From Rhodocyclaceae bacterium (GTDB lineage: Bacteria; Pseudomonadota; Gammaproteobacteria; Burkholderiales; CAIKXV01), in assembly GCA_020248265.1 (NCBI GenBank), contig JADCHX010000002.1, positions 124,001 to 188,000 on the forward strand: 64,000 nt of DNA, in the 5' to 3' direction. Below are positions 23,229 to 32,497 of this stretch, in pieces. The notes under the pieces are model-generated. The model made no database searches and was not told the origin of the DNA. It worked only from the letters and a program-made list of their open reading frames with translations. Position 1 is the stretch's first letter, and every line of letters begins with the position of its first letter. A program made the position numbers and the translations under genes.

Positions 23229-24209
23229 TCAATTGGTGCGCACGTTTGCCGCCCTGGCCACCTTGGCCCAGCGCGCGATTTCTTCCTGGATGAACTGCCC
23301 GAATGCCTCCGGCGAATTGCCGCCCGGGTTGCCGCCCTGCTGTGCGATCCGCTCGCGCCCCTCGGGCGACTGGATCCACTTCACCATCTCGCCATTGAGC
23401 CGGGTCAGGACATCCTTCGGCACCCCGGCTGGCGCAACCAGCCCCTGCCAGGAGCTGCCGTCGAATCCCGGCACTCCGCTCTCGGCCACCGAGGGCACGT
23501 TGGGCAGCGCGGCATAGCGTTCGGCAGTGGACACCGCGATCGCGCGCAATTTGCCGTTTCGCGCGGCCTCCAGGGAGGGGCCGATGCCGGTCGTGAAGCC
23601 CATCTCGACCATGCCGCCCAGCTGATCGACCATCGCCGGGCTGGCGCCCTTGTAGGCAATGTGCGTCGCCTGGGTACCGGACATGAGCAGGAACATCTCC
23701 ATCAACATGTGCGGTGAAGTCCCCGGACCGGTCGACGCATAGTTGAGCGCGCCGGGCCGCTTCTTCATCAGGGCCAGCAGTTCCTTCACGTTACGCACCG
23801 GCAGCGACGGATGCACCAGCAGGATGCTCGGCAGGCGCGCGATCAGGGTGATCGGCGTGAAATCCTTCACGGGATCGAAGTCGAGCTTCATCACCGAGGG
23901 CGCAATGCTCTGGGCGACGGTGAACATCGAAATCGTATAGCCGTCCGCCGGCGCGCGGGCCGCCAGCGCGGCACCGATGTTGCCGCCGGCGCCGCCCCGA
24001 TTGTCGACCACCACCTGTACGCCGAGCTGGCGACTCAGCGCCTCGGCGGCCAGCCGGCCGAAGATGTCGGTCGAGCCGCCCGGCGGGAACGGCACGATCA
24101 TGCGCACGGGTTTCGACGGCCAGGCCTGCGCCAGTGCGGATGCGGCCGGCAGCGTCGTCGCTGCGAGCAGCGCCACGGCCAGCACCGATGAAAGGTTCGA
24201 TGGGTACAT
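23229..24209 (-). CDS. Bug/TctC-family periplasmic substrate-binding protein
   Basis: 326 aa from ATG with AGGAGGA upstream; the frame continues open to 24662 but into an arginine-rich non-conserved stretch. Leader MYPSNLSSVLAVALLAATTL ends near ALAQ. Landmarks are VPFPPGGSTDIFGRLAAEAL, VVDNRGGAGGNIG, ADGYTI, THIAYKGASPAM (AYKG instead of PYKG) and LPNVPSVAESGVPG. It probably heads the series Bug, MFS, TAXI, Bug. The divergent gap to 24407 is 197 bp. Confidence 0.92.
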   Translation of the reverse strand: MYPSNLSSVLAVALLAATTLPAASALAQAWPSKPVRMIVPFPPGGSTDIFGRLAAEALSRQLGVQVVVDNRGGAGGNIGAALAARAPADGYTISMFTVAQSIAPSVMKLDFDPVKDFTPITLIARLPSILLVHPSLPVRNVKELLALMKKRPGALNYASTGPGTSPHMLMEMFLLMSGTQATHIAYKGASPAMVDQLGGMVEMGFTTGIGPSLEAARNGKLRAIAVSTAERYAALPNVPSVAESGVPGFDGSSWQGLVAPAGVPKDVLTRLNGEMVKWIQSPEGRERIAQQGGNPGGNSPEAFGQFIQEEIARWAKVARAANVRTN

Positions 24210-24406
24210 CCGATCCTCCTCCGTTGGGCGGAGCCGACCCTGCCGGCCCGCCACCGGCTCCGGCCCCGCAGGACCCGCCGACGCTGTCATTATCGGAAAC
24301 ACTCGACCGCCATGCAGGGCGGCATCACCCTGCCTGCCCGCGATGCCGGACTTGCCACGGCGCGGCGGCTCGCGGCAGACTTCCCCTATTCTCCCGGAGA
24401 AACCCG

Positions 24407-25126
24407 ATGAAGTCATCGCTGCCGCCCGCCGCGGAACCGGCGCCAGGGTCGCCAGCCCAACCGCCCGTCCGGCAGGTACTGGTCTGGGACATCGCGGTGC
24501 GTTCGTTCCACTGGCTGCTGGTCGCGCTGCTGGCCTTGTCCTGGTACACCGGGGAGACCGGCGGACTCGACGAGATGACCTGGCACATGTGGTCGGGCAG
24601 TGCCGTGCTGGCATTGGTGCTGTTTCGCATCGTCTGGGGCCTGGTCGGGTCGACCAGCGCACGCTTCAGCCATTTCCTCTACGCACCGGGCGAGGTGGTC
24701 CGCTACGCCATCGGACTCGCCCGGGGCGCCCCGCCGCATTACCCAGGCCATACCCCGCTCGGCGGATGGATGATCGTGCTGATGCTGATCTGCCTGCTGT
24801 TGCAGGCGGCCACAGGCCTGTTCGCGAACGACGACATCGTCACCGAAGGGCCGCTGGCGGCCTGGGTGAGCAAGGAGACCAGCGACTGGCTGACGGCCCT
24901 GCACGAGTGGAACTTCGAGGTACTGCTGGTGCTCGCCGGTGTGCACGTCGCGGCGGTGCTCTTTTACGTGATCGTGTTGCGACAGAACCTCGTCCGGGCC
25001 ATGTTCACCGGGCGCAAGCGACTCCGGGACGATCAATCGCCGTCGGCGCTGCGCTTCACTCACCCCGCCGTCGCCCTGCTGATCGCCGTCGGCGCTGCAA
25101 TCGGCGTATGGCTGCTCGTGCGCTAG
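24407..25126 (+). CDS. diheme cytochrome b (cytochrome b561/hydrogenase cytochrome b type)
   Basis: 239 aa, start by CCGGAGAAACCCG before ATG. After a proline-rich N-terminal tail come four to five membrane helices carrying His ligands: SFHWLLVALLALSW (H35), MTWHMWSG (H60), ALHEWNF (H166) and LAGVHVAAVLF (H180). That His spacing is the PF01292 pattern of a membrane quinol- or b-heme electron carrier. The gene converges with the cytochrome c' gene at a distance of 10 bp; the pair often occurs together, with the b-type protein as the probable electron partner (inference). Confidence 0.85.
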   Translation: MKSSLPPAAEPAPGSPAQPPVRQVLVWDIAVRSFHWLLVALLALSWYTGETGGLDEMTWHMWSGSAVLALVLFRIVWGLVGSTSARFSHFLYAPGEVVRYAIGLARGAPPHYPGHTPLGGWMIVLMLICLLLQAATGLFANDDIVTEGPLAAWVSKETSDWLTALHEWNFEVLLVLAGVHVAAVLFYVIVLRQNLVRAMFTGRKRLRDDQSPSALRFTHPAVALLIAVGAAIGVWLLVR

Positions 25127-25136
25127 CTGGCGAGGG

Positions 25137-25613
25137 CTACCGGCTGCGGAACCGCTCGTGGCAGCCGTCGCAGGCCTTGATGATTTCCGCCACTTCGGCC
25201 CGCATGGCCTTCTCGTCGCCACTGCGCGCCACTGCCACCGCCTTCTTCATTTCGACCTGGAAGCGCTCGACCGCCGCTCGAAATGCCGCTGGATCCTTGA
25301 ACACCTCGGGCAACGCACGGGTCTCGCCGGTTTCGCTTCCCGGGATGAAGCCCTCGCTGACGCTCCCCGCCAACATGTCGAGCGTGGTTACCGCCTTCAG
25401 ATAGGCCGCGGCGTCGAAAGGCCGCTGACCCTTGATCATCTGGACGAGCGTGCGCAGCTGCCATTGCTGCACCTGCATGGAACCCTTGCGGAACTGGATA
25501 GCCTGCTGCGGCGTCTGCGCCGATGCGACGCCAGCGCCGAACGACAGTGCCAGCCCTGCGGCAATAACGAGCCCCGCAAGCATGCCTTCCGCGAACCGAG
25601 CGTCCTGAGCCAT
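25137..25613 (-). CDS. cytochrome c' (class II cytochrome c)
   Basis: 158 aa from the ATG 4 nt after AGGAGG. Signal peptide core MLAGLVIAAGLALSFGAGVA, cleaved near ASA-Q. The mature part is a four-helix-bundle-sized domain with the heme motif C148-D-G-C151-H152 just before the C-terminus, the diagnostic location for class II cytochromes. PEVFKDPAAFRAAVERFQ is a typical helix-3 segment. Periplasmic; such proteins bind NO or act in electron transfer. A 278-bp gap separates it from the divergent Crp/Fnr gene. Confidence 0.88.
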   Translation of the reverse strand: MAQDARFAEGMLAGLVIAAGLALSFGAGVASAQTPQQAIQFRKGSMQVQQWQLRTLVQMIKGQRPFDAAAYLKAVTTLDMLAGSVSEGFIPGSETGETRALPEVFKDPAAFRAAVERFQVEMKKAVAVARSGDEKAMRAEVAEIIKACDGCHERFRSR

Positions 25614-25891
25614 GCATCCTCCTTCGAGACCCATCGATGAATGTCCGAGCACGCCACCAGGGCTGCCGGAAGTCGCTTCGCGATAGCGTCCACCCTGACC
25701 GGCCGGACGCGTCCCGCGGAAATACGCAACGCATTATGCCGCATGAAGGGAACCATTTTGACAGACTGATGTCACAGACTTCGGATTTGCTCTCACAAGC
25801 TGCGATTTCCTGGAACTCGACTTTTCAAAGCGAAGACTGGATCCGTTCTCCTCCGGTACGAAGCTTTCCATGTGTTTTCACCCCAGCCTGA

Positions 25892-26614
25892 ATGGCCACA
25901 ATCATGACCGACACCCTGGAAGACCGCTCCAGCCCCGACGGGCAGGAAACCGCAGCGCACGGCCATCCGGCCCTGCGTACCCCGGCGACCTTCCTCGACC
26001 TGCTTTCGATCGAGGACCGGACGGCGATGATCGAACGTTGCAGCCGCCGGACGCTCGCCCGGCGCCAGTTGCTGTTCACCCGCGGTGAGCCGCGTTCGTC
26101 GGTCTTCATTCTGCGTACCGGCATGATCAAGCTGCAACGCCAGACCGCTGCCGGCAACGAGGTCATCATCACGCTCTGCGGGCCGGGCGAACTGGTCGGG
26201 TTCAGCGGACTGTCGAAAGCGACCGTACGCGTCGCGTCGGCACAGGTGGTCGAGGCCGGCGAGGCATTCGTGATCGACGAGGGCGATTTCCGTGCGCTGA
26301 TGGCCGAGCGCCCTGCGATCGCGATGGCCGTGATCGAATCGCTGCGTTGGCGCATGGAATCGGTAGCCGATGCGCTGACCGACGTCGTATCCGAGGATGT
26401 TCCGAACCGGATCGTGCGCCTGCTGCGGCGCCTGGCCGCGGGCAAGGGCGAAGCCCGCAACGGCGAATGGGCACTTGACCTGCGCCTGACCCACCAGGAA
26501 CTGGCGAACATGATCGGTGCGCGGCGGCAGACGGTGACCACCGCGCTGAGCGAACTGCACCGCGACGGCGTCCTGCGGCGCGACCATCACCGGGTCGTCA
26601 TTCCTGCCAGGTAG
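25892..26614 (+). CDS. Crp/Fnr-family transcriptional regulator
   Basis: 240 aa. A cyclic-nucleotide-binding-like beta-barrel covers about residues 45-160 (RQLLFTRGEPRSSVFILRTG), then a dimer helix and a winged helix with RLTHQELANMIGARRQTVTT near residue 205. There is no N-terminal Cys cluster, so it is not an oxygen-sensing FNR; the effector is unknown. No good ribosome site marks the start (ATG at 25892, alternative at 25904). TTGACA at 25758-25763 with a poor -10 17 bp on is a possible promoter. It diverges from cytochrome c', which may be a target. Confidence 0.88.
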   Translation: MATIMTDTLEDRSSPDGQETAAHGHPALRTPATFLDLLSIEDRTAMIERCSRRTLARRQLLFTRGEPRSSVFILRTGMIKLQRQTAAGNEVIITLCGPGELVGFSGLSKATVRVASAQVVEAGEAFVIDEGDFRALMAERPAIAMAVIESLRWRMESVADALTDVVSEDVPNRIVRLLRRLAAGKGEARNGEWALDLRLTHQELANMIGARRQTVTTALSELHRDGVLRRDHHRVVIPAR

Positions 26615-26784
26615 GTCCGAGAGCTTCCGAGCGGCACGCAGCCTGTCCTGGCCGTCGATGGCGGCCAGCACCACCATGCTTGCAATGGACCTTCGGCACT
26701 GACCTGAACGTGGCTGGCGTCGGCCGAGCCGGTCCGGACCGAGCGATCCGAGTGGCCCGCTCCGATCCATGGCCCTGGCAGCTG

Positions 26785-27531
26785 TCAGTCGGACCCGGCC
26801 GCGCCTGTGAGGTCTGACGGCTGGTCGATGTCACGCAGGATGCCCGCATCGTCGACCGGCAGCAGCACCAGCCGGTGCCGGTAGCGACTGACGACGGTTC
26901 GGGCACCTTCGTCGCCGGAGACCGTCGCCAGTTCAGCCCCGAGCCTGGCACTGAAGCCGACCGGATGGCCGCGTTCGCCCTCATGTACCGGCGCCACGAT
27001 GTCGTGTCCCGCCGCCACCGCCTGCGCGACCGCACGGACTGTCGCCAGCGACAGAAAAGGCATGTCGCCCAGCGCGATTACCCAGCCGGCCGCCTCCGGT
27101 GTGGCACGCACCCCCGCGGCAAGGCTGTGGCCCATGCCGTCGATCGCCTCGGGACATTCGATCACCGGCACGCCCGCGGCGCGCGCGACCTGCTCCATGT
27201 CAGTGCCCGGACGCACCACGCAGACGACATCCGACCACGCGGCACAGGCCAGGGCGAGGCTTGCCTCCCCCACCGCACGCCCGTCGGGCAGGCGTGCAGA
27301 AAGCTTGTCGCCCCCGAAACGCCGCCCGAATCCGGCCGCCAGCAGTACGACCACAACGCCGCGGCGCGGACTGCCCGAGCCGCGGCCCGGGGTGCCAGGC
27401 AGGCTTGCTGCACCGCCAGTCGCCTGACCGGCGGCGCCGCCCGCCGCAGCGAGCCGAGGGCAGCCGGCCAGGGCTGGATCGGCCGTCCCGAGGCGGCTTC
27501 CCGACTGCGGACTAAAGTGCTCGTCCGACAT
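26785..27531 (-). CDS. MobA-like NTP transferase (MocA-type)
   Basis: 248 aa. The nucleotide-binding signature LLAAGFGRRFGGDKL occupies residues 63-77, followed by GDMPFL (metal-binding Asp) and a C-terminal DIDQPSDL. This is the profile of molybdenum-cofactor cytidylyl- or guanylyltransferases and related nucleotidyltransferases. The first ~57 residues are Gly/Ala/Pro-rich and not family-like, so either the ATG at 27531 is correct with an unusual tail or translation begins at an internal GTG near VVVLLAAG. The ATG overlaps the sigma-28 promoter of the divergent chemotaxis operon. No Mo-enzyme gene is adjacent. Confidence 0.72.
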   Translation of the reverse strand: MSDEHFSPQSGSRLGTADPALAGCPRLAAAGGAAGQATGGAASLPGTPGRGSGSPRRGVVVVLLAAGFGRRFGGDKLSARLPDGRAVGEASLALACAAWSDVVCVVRPGTDMEQVARAAGVPVIECPEAIDGMGHSLAAGVRATPEAAGWVIALGDMPFLSLATVRAVAQAVAAGHDIVAPVHEGERGHPVGFSARLGAELATVSGDEGARTVVSRYRHRLVLLPVDDAGILRDIDQPSDLTGAAGSD

Positions 27532-27539
27532 GCCGTTAA
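27513..27539 (+). promoter_or_regulatory. sigma-28 (FliA) promoter of the chemotaxis operon
   Basis: TAAAGTGC (27513-27520), an 11-bp spacer and GCCGTTAA (27532-27539) match the enterobacterial-type FliA consensus TAAAGTTT-N11-GCCGATAA at 13 of 16 positions with exact spacing. It points at the MCP gene, whose ATG is 57 bp downstream. This places the operon in the late flagellar class. The site overlaps the first codon of the divergent MobA-like gene. Confidence 0.75.
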
Positions 27540-27596
27540 CGGGTCGTCAATTCGAATGTGCGCCAGCGCACGCAGTCCCCCACCGGAGTTTCGAGC

Positions 27597-29225
27597 ATGT
27601 TGAACCGTCTGACCGTCGCGCAGCGCCTGGGAGCCCTTGCACTGTTGCCGATGCTGGTGATCGTGGTTTTGGCTGTCGTTGCATTGCAGGGCGAAAGCCG
27701 GACCAAGGAGTCTCTGCGGGTCGCCAATGAAAACCTGATGGTCTCACAGCAGAACATCGCCACGGTCATCGAAATGCTGACGCGGGCCCGCGCCGACGCA
27801 GCCTTCGCGCTGGTCGAAAACACGAGGGAAACCGCCGCAGACCGGTCGCAGCGCATACTGGCACGCGTCGCAGAAGCCGAAACGGCGATGGCTGCGTATC
27901 TCGCGACTGGCGCCACGGAAGCGGAAGTCCAGTTGCAGCAACGCACGCTGCCCAGGCTCAAGCGGTTGATCGAGGAAGGCCTGAAGCCGGCCGCCGAGGA
28001 ACTGAGAAAAGGCAGCATGGCGACCGCCCGTCCGATCATCACTGGCGAGGTGGAGGCACCCTGGACCAGCGTGCGAGAGGCGCTGACCGCGCTCGTGAAC
28101 CTGCAGGCCGAGGAAGGCCGGAAGGAGTACGAGGCCGCGACCGCACGCTACGAGGTAACCCGCTGGGTGACCATCGGCGTGACCCTCGGCGGCGGATTGC
28201 TCCTGTTGGTCTGCAGCTTTCTCGTCAGCCGCTCGATCCTGCTGCCCGTTCAGGGGCTGCGCGATGTGCTGAAGGCCGCTCAGCGCGACAATGACCTGAC
28301 CGTTCGTGCCCGGGTCGCCGGTAGCGATGAACTTGGGCAGGCCATGGGAGCGTTCAACGCCCTGATGGCGCAGTGGCAGCAGACCGTCGGCCGCATCAAG
28401 GTTGACGCCGCCCGACTGTCCGGGGCATCGACCAGCGTGGCCAGCGCGACGCGCGACATCGCCGGGCAGGCGCACGCGCAGAGCGAGGCAGCCTCCTCTA
28501 CCGCCGCCTCCGTCGAGGAGGTCTCGGTCAGCATCAGTCAGGTCGCGGAACATGCCGAACAGACCCAGGGCATCGCGCAGCAGGCCACCGCGCTGTCGGA
28601 GAACGGCCGGGAGACCATGCGCAAGGCAGCCCAGTCCATGACCCGGCTCGCCGGATCGGTCCAGGAGTCGGCGGGGCTGATCGAGGCGTTGTCCAGACGC
28701 TCTGCCGAGATCTCGACCATCGTCGAAGTGATCCGCGACATCTCCGAACAGACCAATCTGCTCGCGCTGAACGCGGCGATCGAAGCCGCGCGTGCCGGTG
28801 AACAGGGCCGTGGGTTCGCGGTAGTGGCAGACGAGGTGCGCAAGCTGGCCGAGCGCACCGGTGCCTCGACAACCGAGATTTCGGCACTCACCGGGACGAT
28901 CCAGTCGGAAGTCGCGAGCGCGGTGGCGCAACTGAAGCAAAGCACGGCCCAGGTGAACGAAGGCGTGGGTCTGTCGGCCGAGGTTGAACAGGCCCTCGCC
29001 CAGATCCAGGACGGCGCGGGATCCACCCGCAACTTCGTCGGCGATATTGCATGGGCGGCGGCCGAGCAGCGTACCGCCAGTCAGGACATCGCGCGCCATG
29101 TCGAGAACATCGCACGCATGGCCGAGGACTCGAACCGGGCCATCGTCGTCGCAACCGACGCCGCCCGTGACCTGGAGACGCTCGCCACGGCAGTGAATTC
29201 GCAGGTCAGCCAGTTTCGCGTCTGA
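27597..29225 (+). CDS. methyl-accepting chemotaxis protein
   Basis: 542 aa. TM1 at about 11-30 ([20 protein letters not shown]), a ~160-residue helical periplasmic domain of 4HB type, TM2 at 190-210, HAMP at 211-263, then a coiled-coil signalling domain whose hairpin tip contains [17 protein letters not shown] and [17 protein letters not shown]. No C-terminal CheR-tethering pentapeptide is present (it ends VSQFRV). It should form inner-membrane receptor arrays with CheV and CheA encoded downstream. GGAG lies 8 nt before the ATG; a longer frame from 27558 is not needed. Confidence 0.93.
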   Translation: MLNRLTVAQRLGALALLPMLVIVVLAVVALQGESRTKESLRVANENLMVSQQNIATVIEMLTRARADAAFALVENTRETAADRSQRILARVAEAETAMAAYLATGATEAEVQLQQRTLPRLKRLIEEGLKPAAEELRKGSMATARPIITGEVEAPWTSVREALTALVNLQAEEGRKEYEAATARYEVTRWVTIGVTLGGGLLLLVCSFLVSRSILLPVQGLRDVLKAAQRDNDLTVRARVAGSDELGQAMGAFNALMAQWQQTVGRIKVDAARLSGASTSVASATRDIAGQAHAQSEAASSTAASVEEVSVSISQVAEHAEQTQGIAQQATALSENGRETMRKAAQSMTRLAGSVQESAGLIEALSRRSAEISTIVEVIRDISEQTNLLALNAAIEAARAGEQGRGFAVVADEVRKLAERTGASTTEISALTGTIQSEVASAVAQLKQSTAQVNEGVGLSAEVEQALAQIQDGAGSTRNFVGDIAWAAAEQRTASQDIARHVENIARMAEDSNRAIVVATDAARDLETLATAVNSQVSQFRV

Positions 29226-29255
29226 GCCTCACGCGGATCCGATCGGGAACTCCCA

Positions 29256-30197
29256 ATGTCTGAACTTCTCCAGAACATCGATGCACGCACCCGGCTAGCC
29301 GGCACCAACAACCTCGAGATCCTGATGTTCTCGCTCGGCCTCGACAGCAGGACCGGGCGTACCGAAACCTTCGGCATCAATGTCTTCAAGGTGCGCGAGG
29401 TCATGCGCACGCCCCCGATCACCAGTGCGCCGGACATGCCGAACGCGGTGATGGGCATGGTGAGCCTGCGTGGGGTACTCGTTCCGGTGATCGACCTGGT
29501 GCGCTACACGGGGGTACCGACCGACACCATGGGCGAGGTGATGATCGTCACGGAGTACAACGGCCGCACCCAGGCACTGCTGGTGGCCGCGGTGGACACG
29601 ATCCTCCGCCTCGACTGGTCGAAGATGAAGGTGCCGCCGCCGATGCTGGCACAGAAGATGGGCGGACTGATAACCGCGGTGACCGAACTGGGCGACGGAC
29701 GCCTCGTGATGATGATGGACGTCGAAAAGGTGCTGTCGGACACAAGCGGCGCAGAGGACGAGGAGGTCTATCGCCAAGTGATTCCGCTGGGCATGGACGA
29801 CCGCACGGTGTTCTTCGCCGACGATTCCAGCACCGCGCGCATGCAGATCGCGCGCACGCTGGACGCGCTCGGCGTGCGCCACATGCAGGCGATCAACGGC
29901 TGCCAGGCCTGGGAATCGCTGCAGCGTCTGGCGGAGCAGTCTGCGGCGCGCGGCGAGCCCCTGGTGCAGAGCGTGCAGATCGTGCTCACCGACGTCGAGA
30001 TGCCGGAGATGGACGGCTACATGCTGACCCGCCGCATCAAGTCCGATGCACGATTCAAGGGTCTGAAGGTGCTGATGCACTCGTCGCTCTCGGGTGATTC
30101 AAACCAGCAACTGGGCAGGTCGGTGGGCGTCGACGAGTACGTATCGAAGTTCGAACCGCAAAGACTCGCGGAAACGCTGACGCGCCTGCTCGTCTGA
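29256..30197 (+). CDS. cheV: CheV-type coupling protein (CheW-REC), first copy
   Basis: 313 aa. CheW-like domain at residues ~20-165 ([31 protein letters not shown]), receiver at ~183-313 with acidic pair ADD (188-190), phosphoacceptor D246 in LTDVEMPEMDG and Lys in VSKFEP. It couples receptors to CheA and may be a phosphate sink in adaptation. It lies 30 bp after the MCP gene. With no cheW in the operon, this or its paralogue probably supplies the coupling function. Confidence 0.92.
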   Translation: MSELLQNIDARTRLAGTNNLEILMFSLGLDSRTGRTETFGINVFKVREVMRTPPITSAPDMPNAVMGMVSLRGVLVPVIDLVRYTGVPTDTMGEVMIVTEYNGRTQALLVAAVDTILRLDWSKMKVPPPMLAQKMGGLITAVTELGDGRLVMMMDVEKVLSDTSGAEDEEVYRQVIPLGMDDRTVFFADDSSTARMQIARTLDALGVRHMQAINGCQAWESLQRLAEQSAARGEPLVQSVQIVLTDVEMPEMDGYMLTRRIKSDARFKGLKVLMHSSLSGDSNQQLGRSVGVDEYVSKFEPQRLAETLTRLLV

Positions 30198-30256
30198 AAG
30201 GCCGTCGATCCGCATCCCCGCGCCCCACCAGACAGATGACACCAGGACACCCCACG

Positions 30257-31201
30257 ATGGACACGCCAGAAAACGGCTCGATACTCGACCGCGTGGACGC
30301 GCGCACGCGGCTCGCCGGCTCGAACAAGATGGAGATCCTGCTGTTCTCCCTCGGCACCCGGGAGACGTTCGGCATCAACGTATTCAAGGTTCGCGAAGTC
30401 ACCAAGACCCCGAAGATCACCCGTACCCCGAACATGCCCAGCGGTGTCGAGGGGGTGATAAGCCTGCGCGGCAACATCATCCCGGTGATCCACCTGGCGC
30501 GCTTCGCCGGGCTGTCCGACCCGTCGTTGTCGTCGTGCGAGACGATGATGATCACCGAGTACAGCCGGCATACGCAGGCCTTCCTGGTGCACGACGTCGA
30601 ACACATCATCCGCGTCAACTGGGACCAGGTGAAGCCGCCGGAGAGCCGCCTAACGTCATCCGAGAATCCGATCACCGCGATCACGCGCATCGAGGATGAC
30701 CGCCTCGTGTCGATCCTGGACGTCGAGCATGTGCTGGCACAGGTCTACGGCGACACGCTGGTACCCGAGATCGCGCCGGCGACGAACGCGGCCGATTCCA
30801 CCGTGTTCTACGTCGACGACTCGCTGGTCGCGCGGCGCGAGATCAGCAACGTGCTCGACCGTCTCGGCGTGCGCTCGCTGCAGGCCACCAATGGCCGCGA
30901 GGCATGGGACAGCCTTCAGACGATGGCCGCGCGGGCCGAGGCCGAAGGCACCCCGCTGTCCGCGCAGCTCGGGCTGATCCTGGCCGATGCCGAGATGCCG
31001 GAGATGGACGGCTACGTGCTGACCCGCCTGGTGAAGGCGGACAAGCGCTTCGTCGGCATCCCGATCGTGATGCACTCATCGCTGTCGTCGAGCGCCAGCC
31101 GGGCCATGGGCCAGGCGGTCGGCGTCGATGCCTACGTGGCGAAGTTCGATGCCTCGGTGCTGGCCGAGACGCTGCGGCCGCTGATCACCCGGACTGCCTG
31201 A
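30257..31201 (+). CDS. cheV: CheV-type coupling protein (CheW-REC), second copy
   Basis: 314 aa from [10 protein letters not shown]; an upstream ATG at 30236 has no ribosome site. CheW domain with [18 protein letters not shown] and [18 protein letters not shown], receiver with VDD at 186-188 and phosphoacceptor D244 in [13 protein letters not shown]. Compared with the first copy, the receptor-binding domain is more diverged than the receiver, and LTDV becomes LADA around the phosphosite. That suggests the pair tune different receptors or phosphorylation lifetimes (inference). Confidence 0.91.
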   Translation: MDTPENGSILDRVDARTRLAGSNKMEILLFSLGTRETFGINVFKVREVTKTPKITRTPNMPSGVEGVISLRGNIIPVIHLARFAGLSDPSLSSCETMMITEYSRHTQAFLVHDVEHIIRVNWDQVKPPESRLTSSENPITAITRIEDDRLVSILDVEHVLAQVYGDTLVPEIAPATNAADSTVFYVDDSLVARREISNVLDRLGVRSLQATNGREAWDSLQTMAARAEAEGTPLSAQLGLILADAEMPEMDGYVLTRLVKADKRFVGIPIVMHSSLSSSASRAMGQAVGVDAYVAKFDASVLAETLRPLITRTA

Positions 31202-31277
31202 GCGGCACGCCCAAGAATCTACAGGAAAACGCATTGAACCCCGAACCGATCAACACCCGCCGATCCGGAGCATCCGC

Positions 31278-31673
31278 ATGAGCCAGGAATCCATGAAGTT
31301 CCTCGTCGTCGACGACTTTTCAACGATGCGCCGGATCGTGCGCAACCTGCTCAAGGAACTCGGCTTCAGCAACGTCGAAGAGGCCGAGGATGGTGTCGTG
31401 GCACTCGCCAAGCTGAAGAACGGCGGCTTCGACTTCGTGATCTCGGACTGGAACATGCCGAACATGACCGGCATCGACCTGCTGCGCGCCATTCGCGCAG
31501 ACGCGGGACTGTCCGGCTTGCCGGTGCTGATGATCACGGCCGAGGCGAAGAAGGAAAACATCATAGAGGCGGCACAGGCGAAGGCGAGCGGCTACATCGT
31601 CAAGCCGTTCACCGCGGCGGTGCTCGACGAGAAGCTCAACAAGATACTGAAAACCCTGGAAAAGGTGGGATGA
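31278..31673 (+). CDS. cheY: chemotaxis response regulator CheY
   Basis: 131 aa, single receiver domain. The residue numbering equals E. coli CheY: acidic D12 and D13, phosphoacceptor D57 ([10 protein letters not shown]), T87, Y106 and K109 (IVKPF). When phosphorylated by CheA it binds the flagellar switch. It is followed 4 nt later by cheZ, so kinase output and phosphatase are produced together. A ~76-bp gap precedes it. Confidence 0.96.
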   Translation: MSQESMKFLVVDDFSTMRRIVRNLLKELGFSNVEEAEDGVVALAKLKNGGFDFVISDWNMPNMTGIDLLRAIRADAGLSGLPVLMITAEAKKENIIEAAQAKASGYIVKPFTAAVLDEKLNKILKTLEKVG

Positions 31674-31677
31674 GGCC

Positions 31678-32415
31678 ATGAACGCCAGCACCGTACTCGA
31701 GCAGGACTCACCGGATCTCGAAGCGCTGTTCGACAGCATCGTGGCGGCCAATGCCGATCCGTCCGCCGGCAAGGCGGATTCGACGGAGGTTGCGCCCGGC
31801 GCAGCCGATACCCAGTCCGGCGCGGTACTCGAAAAGATCGGCAAGCTCACCCGGACGCTGCATGACAGCCTGCGCGAACTCGGCTTCGACAAGTCGCTGC
31901 AGCAGGCTGCCTCCGCCATCCCCGATACCCGCGACCGGCTGACCTACGTGGCCACGCTGACCGAGAAGGCCGCCGAACGCGCGCTGAACGCGACCGAGAT
32001 CGCACGGCCGCTGCAGGACGAGCTCGAGAAGGAGGCGAAGGCCCTGTCGCGAGACTGGGACCGCCTGTTCGCTCGCCAGCTGTCGATCGACGAGTTCAAG
32101 GCGCTGGTCGCCGATACGCAGCGCTACCTGGGCGGCGTACCCGCACGCACCGAGGCGACGCGCACTCAGCTGACCGAGATCATGATGGCCCAGGATTTCC
32201 AGGACCTCACCGGGCAGGTGATCAAGAAGATCACCGCCGCCGCGCACGACATCGAGCACAAGCTGCTCGAACTCCTCGTGGAGCAGATGCCACAGCAGAG
32301 GCGCGTCGAGGCAGAGGGTCTGCTGAACGGTCCGGTCACGAAGCATGCCGGCCGCAACGACGTGGTCGAGAACCAGGACCAGGTAGACGAACTGCTGGAA
32401 TCGCTCGGCTTCTGA
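31678..32415 (+). CDS. cheZ: CheY-P phosphatase CheZ
   Basis: 245 aa, largely alpha-helical. The active-site helix AQDFQDLTGQVIKKI (from residue 171) carries the catalytic Asp/Gln pair (D176 and Q180, equivalent to D143/Q147 of E. coli). The C-terminus DQVDELLESLGF is the tethering peptide that binds CheY. Residues ~20-50 are a low-complexity Ala/Asp/Pro arm that makes it longer than E. coli CheZ. Cytoplasmic; it ends the CheY-P signal. Confidence 0.94.
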   Translation: MNASTVLEQDSPDLEALFDSIVAANADPSAGKADSTEVAPGAADTQSGAVLEKIGKLTRTLHDSLRELGFDKSLQQAASAIPDTRDRLTYVATLTEKAAERALNATEIARPLQDELEKEAKALSRDWDRLFARQLSIDEFKALVADTQRYLGGVPARTEATRTQLTEIMMAQDFQDLTGQVIKKITAAAHDIEHKLLELLVEQMPQQRRVEAEGLLNGPVTKHAGRNDVVENQDQVDELLESLGF

Positions 32416-32497
32416 AGGGCCGGCTGCGCATTCCCGCACCGCCCGCCACCCCGGCGATGCCACACATCGAGAGCACCCTGCTGAAGCGAGAGCGCCC

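Noticed and set aside
25892-26614. FNR-type oxygen sensor
   Set aside because: No N-terminal Cys cluster for a [4Fe-4S] centre; kept as Crp/Fnr family with unknown effector.
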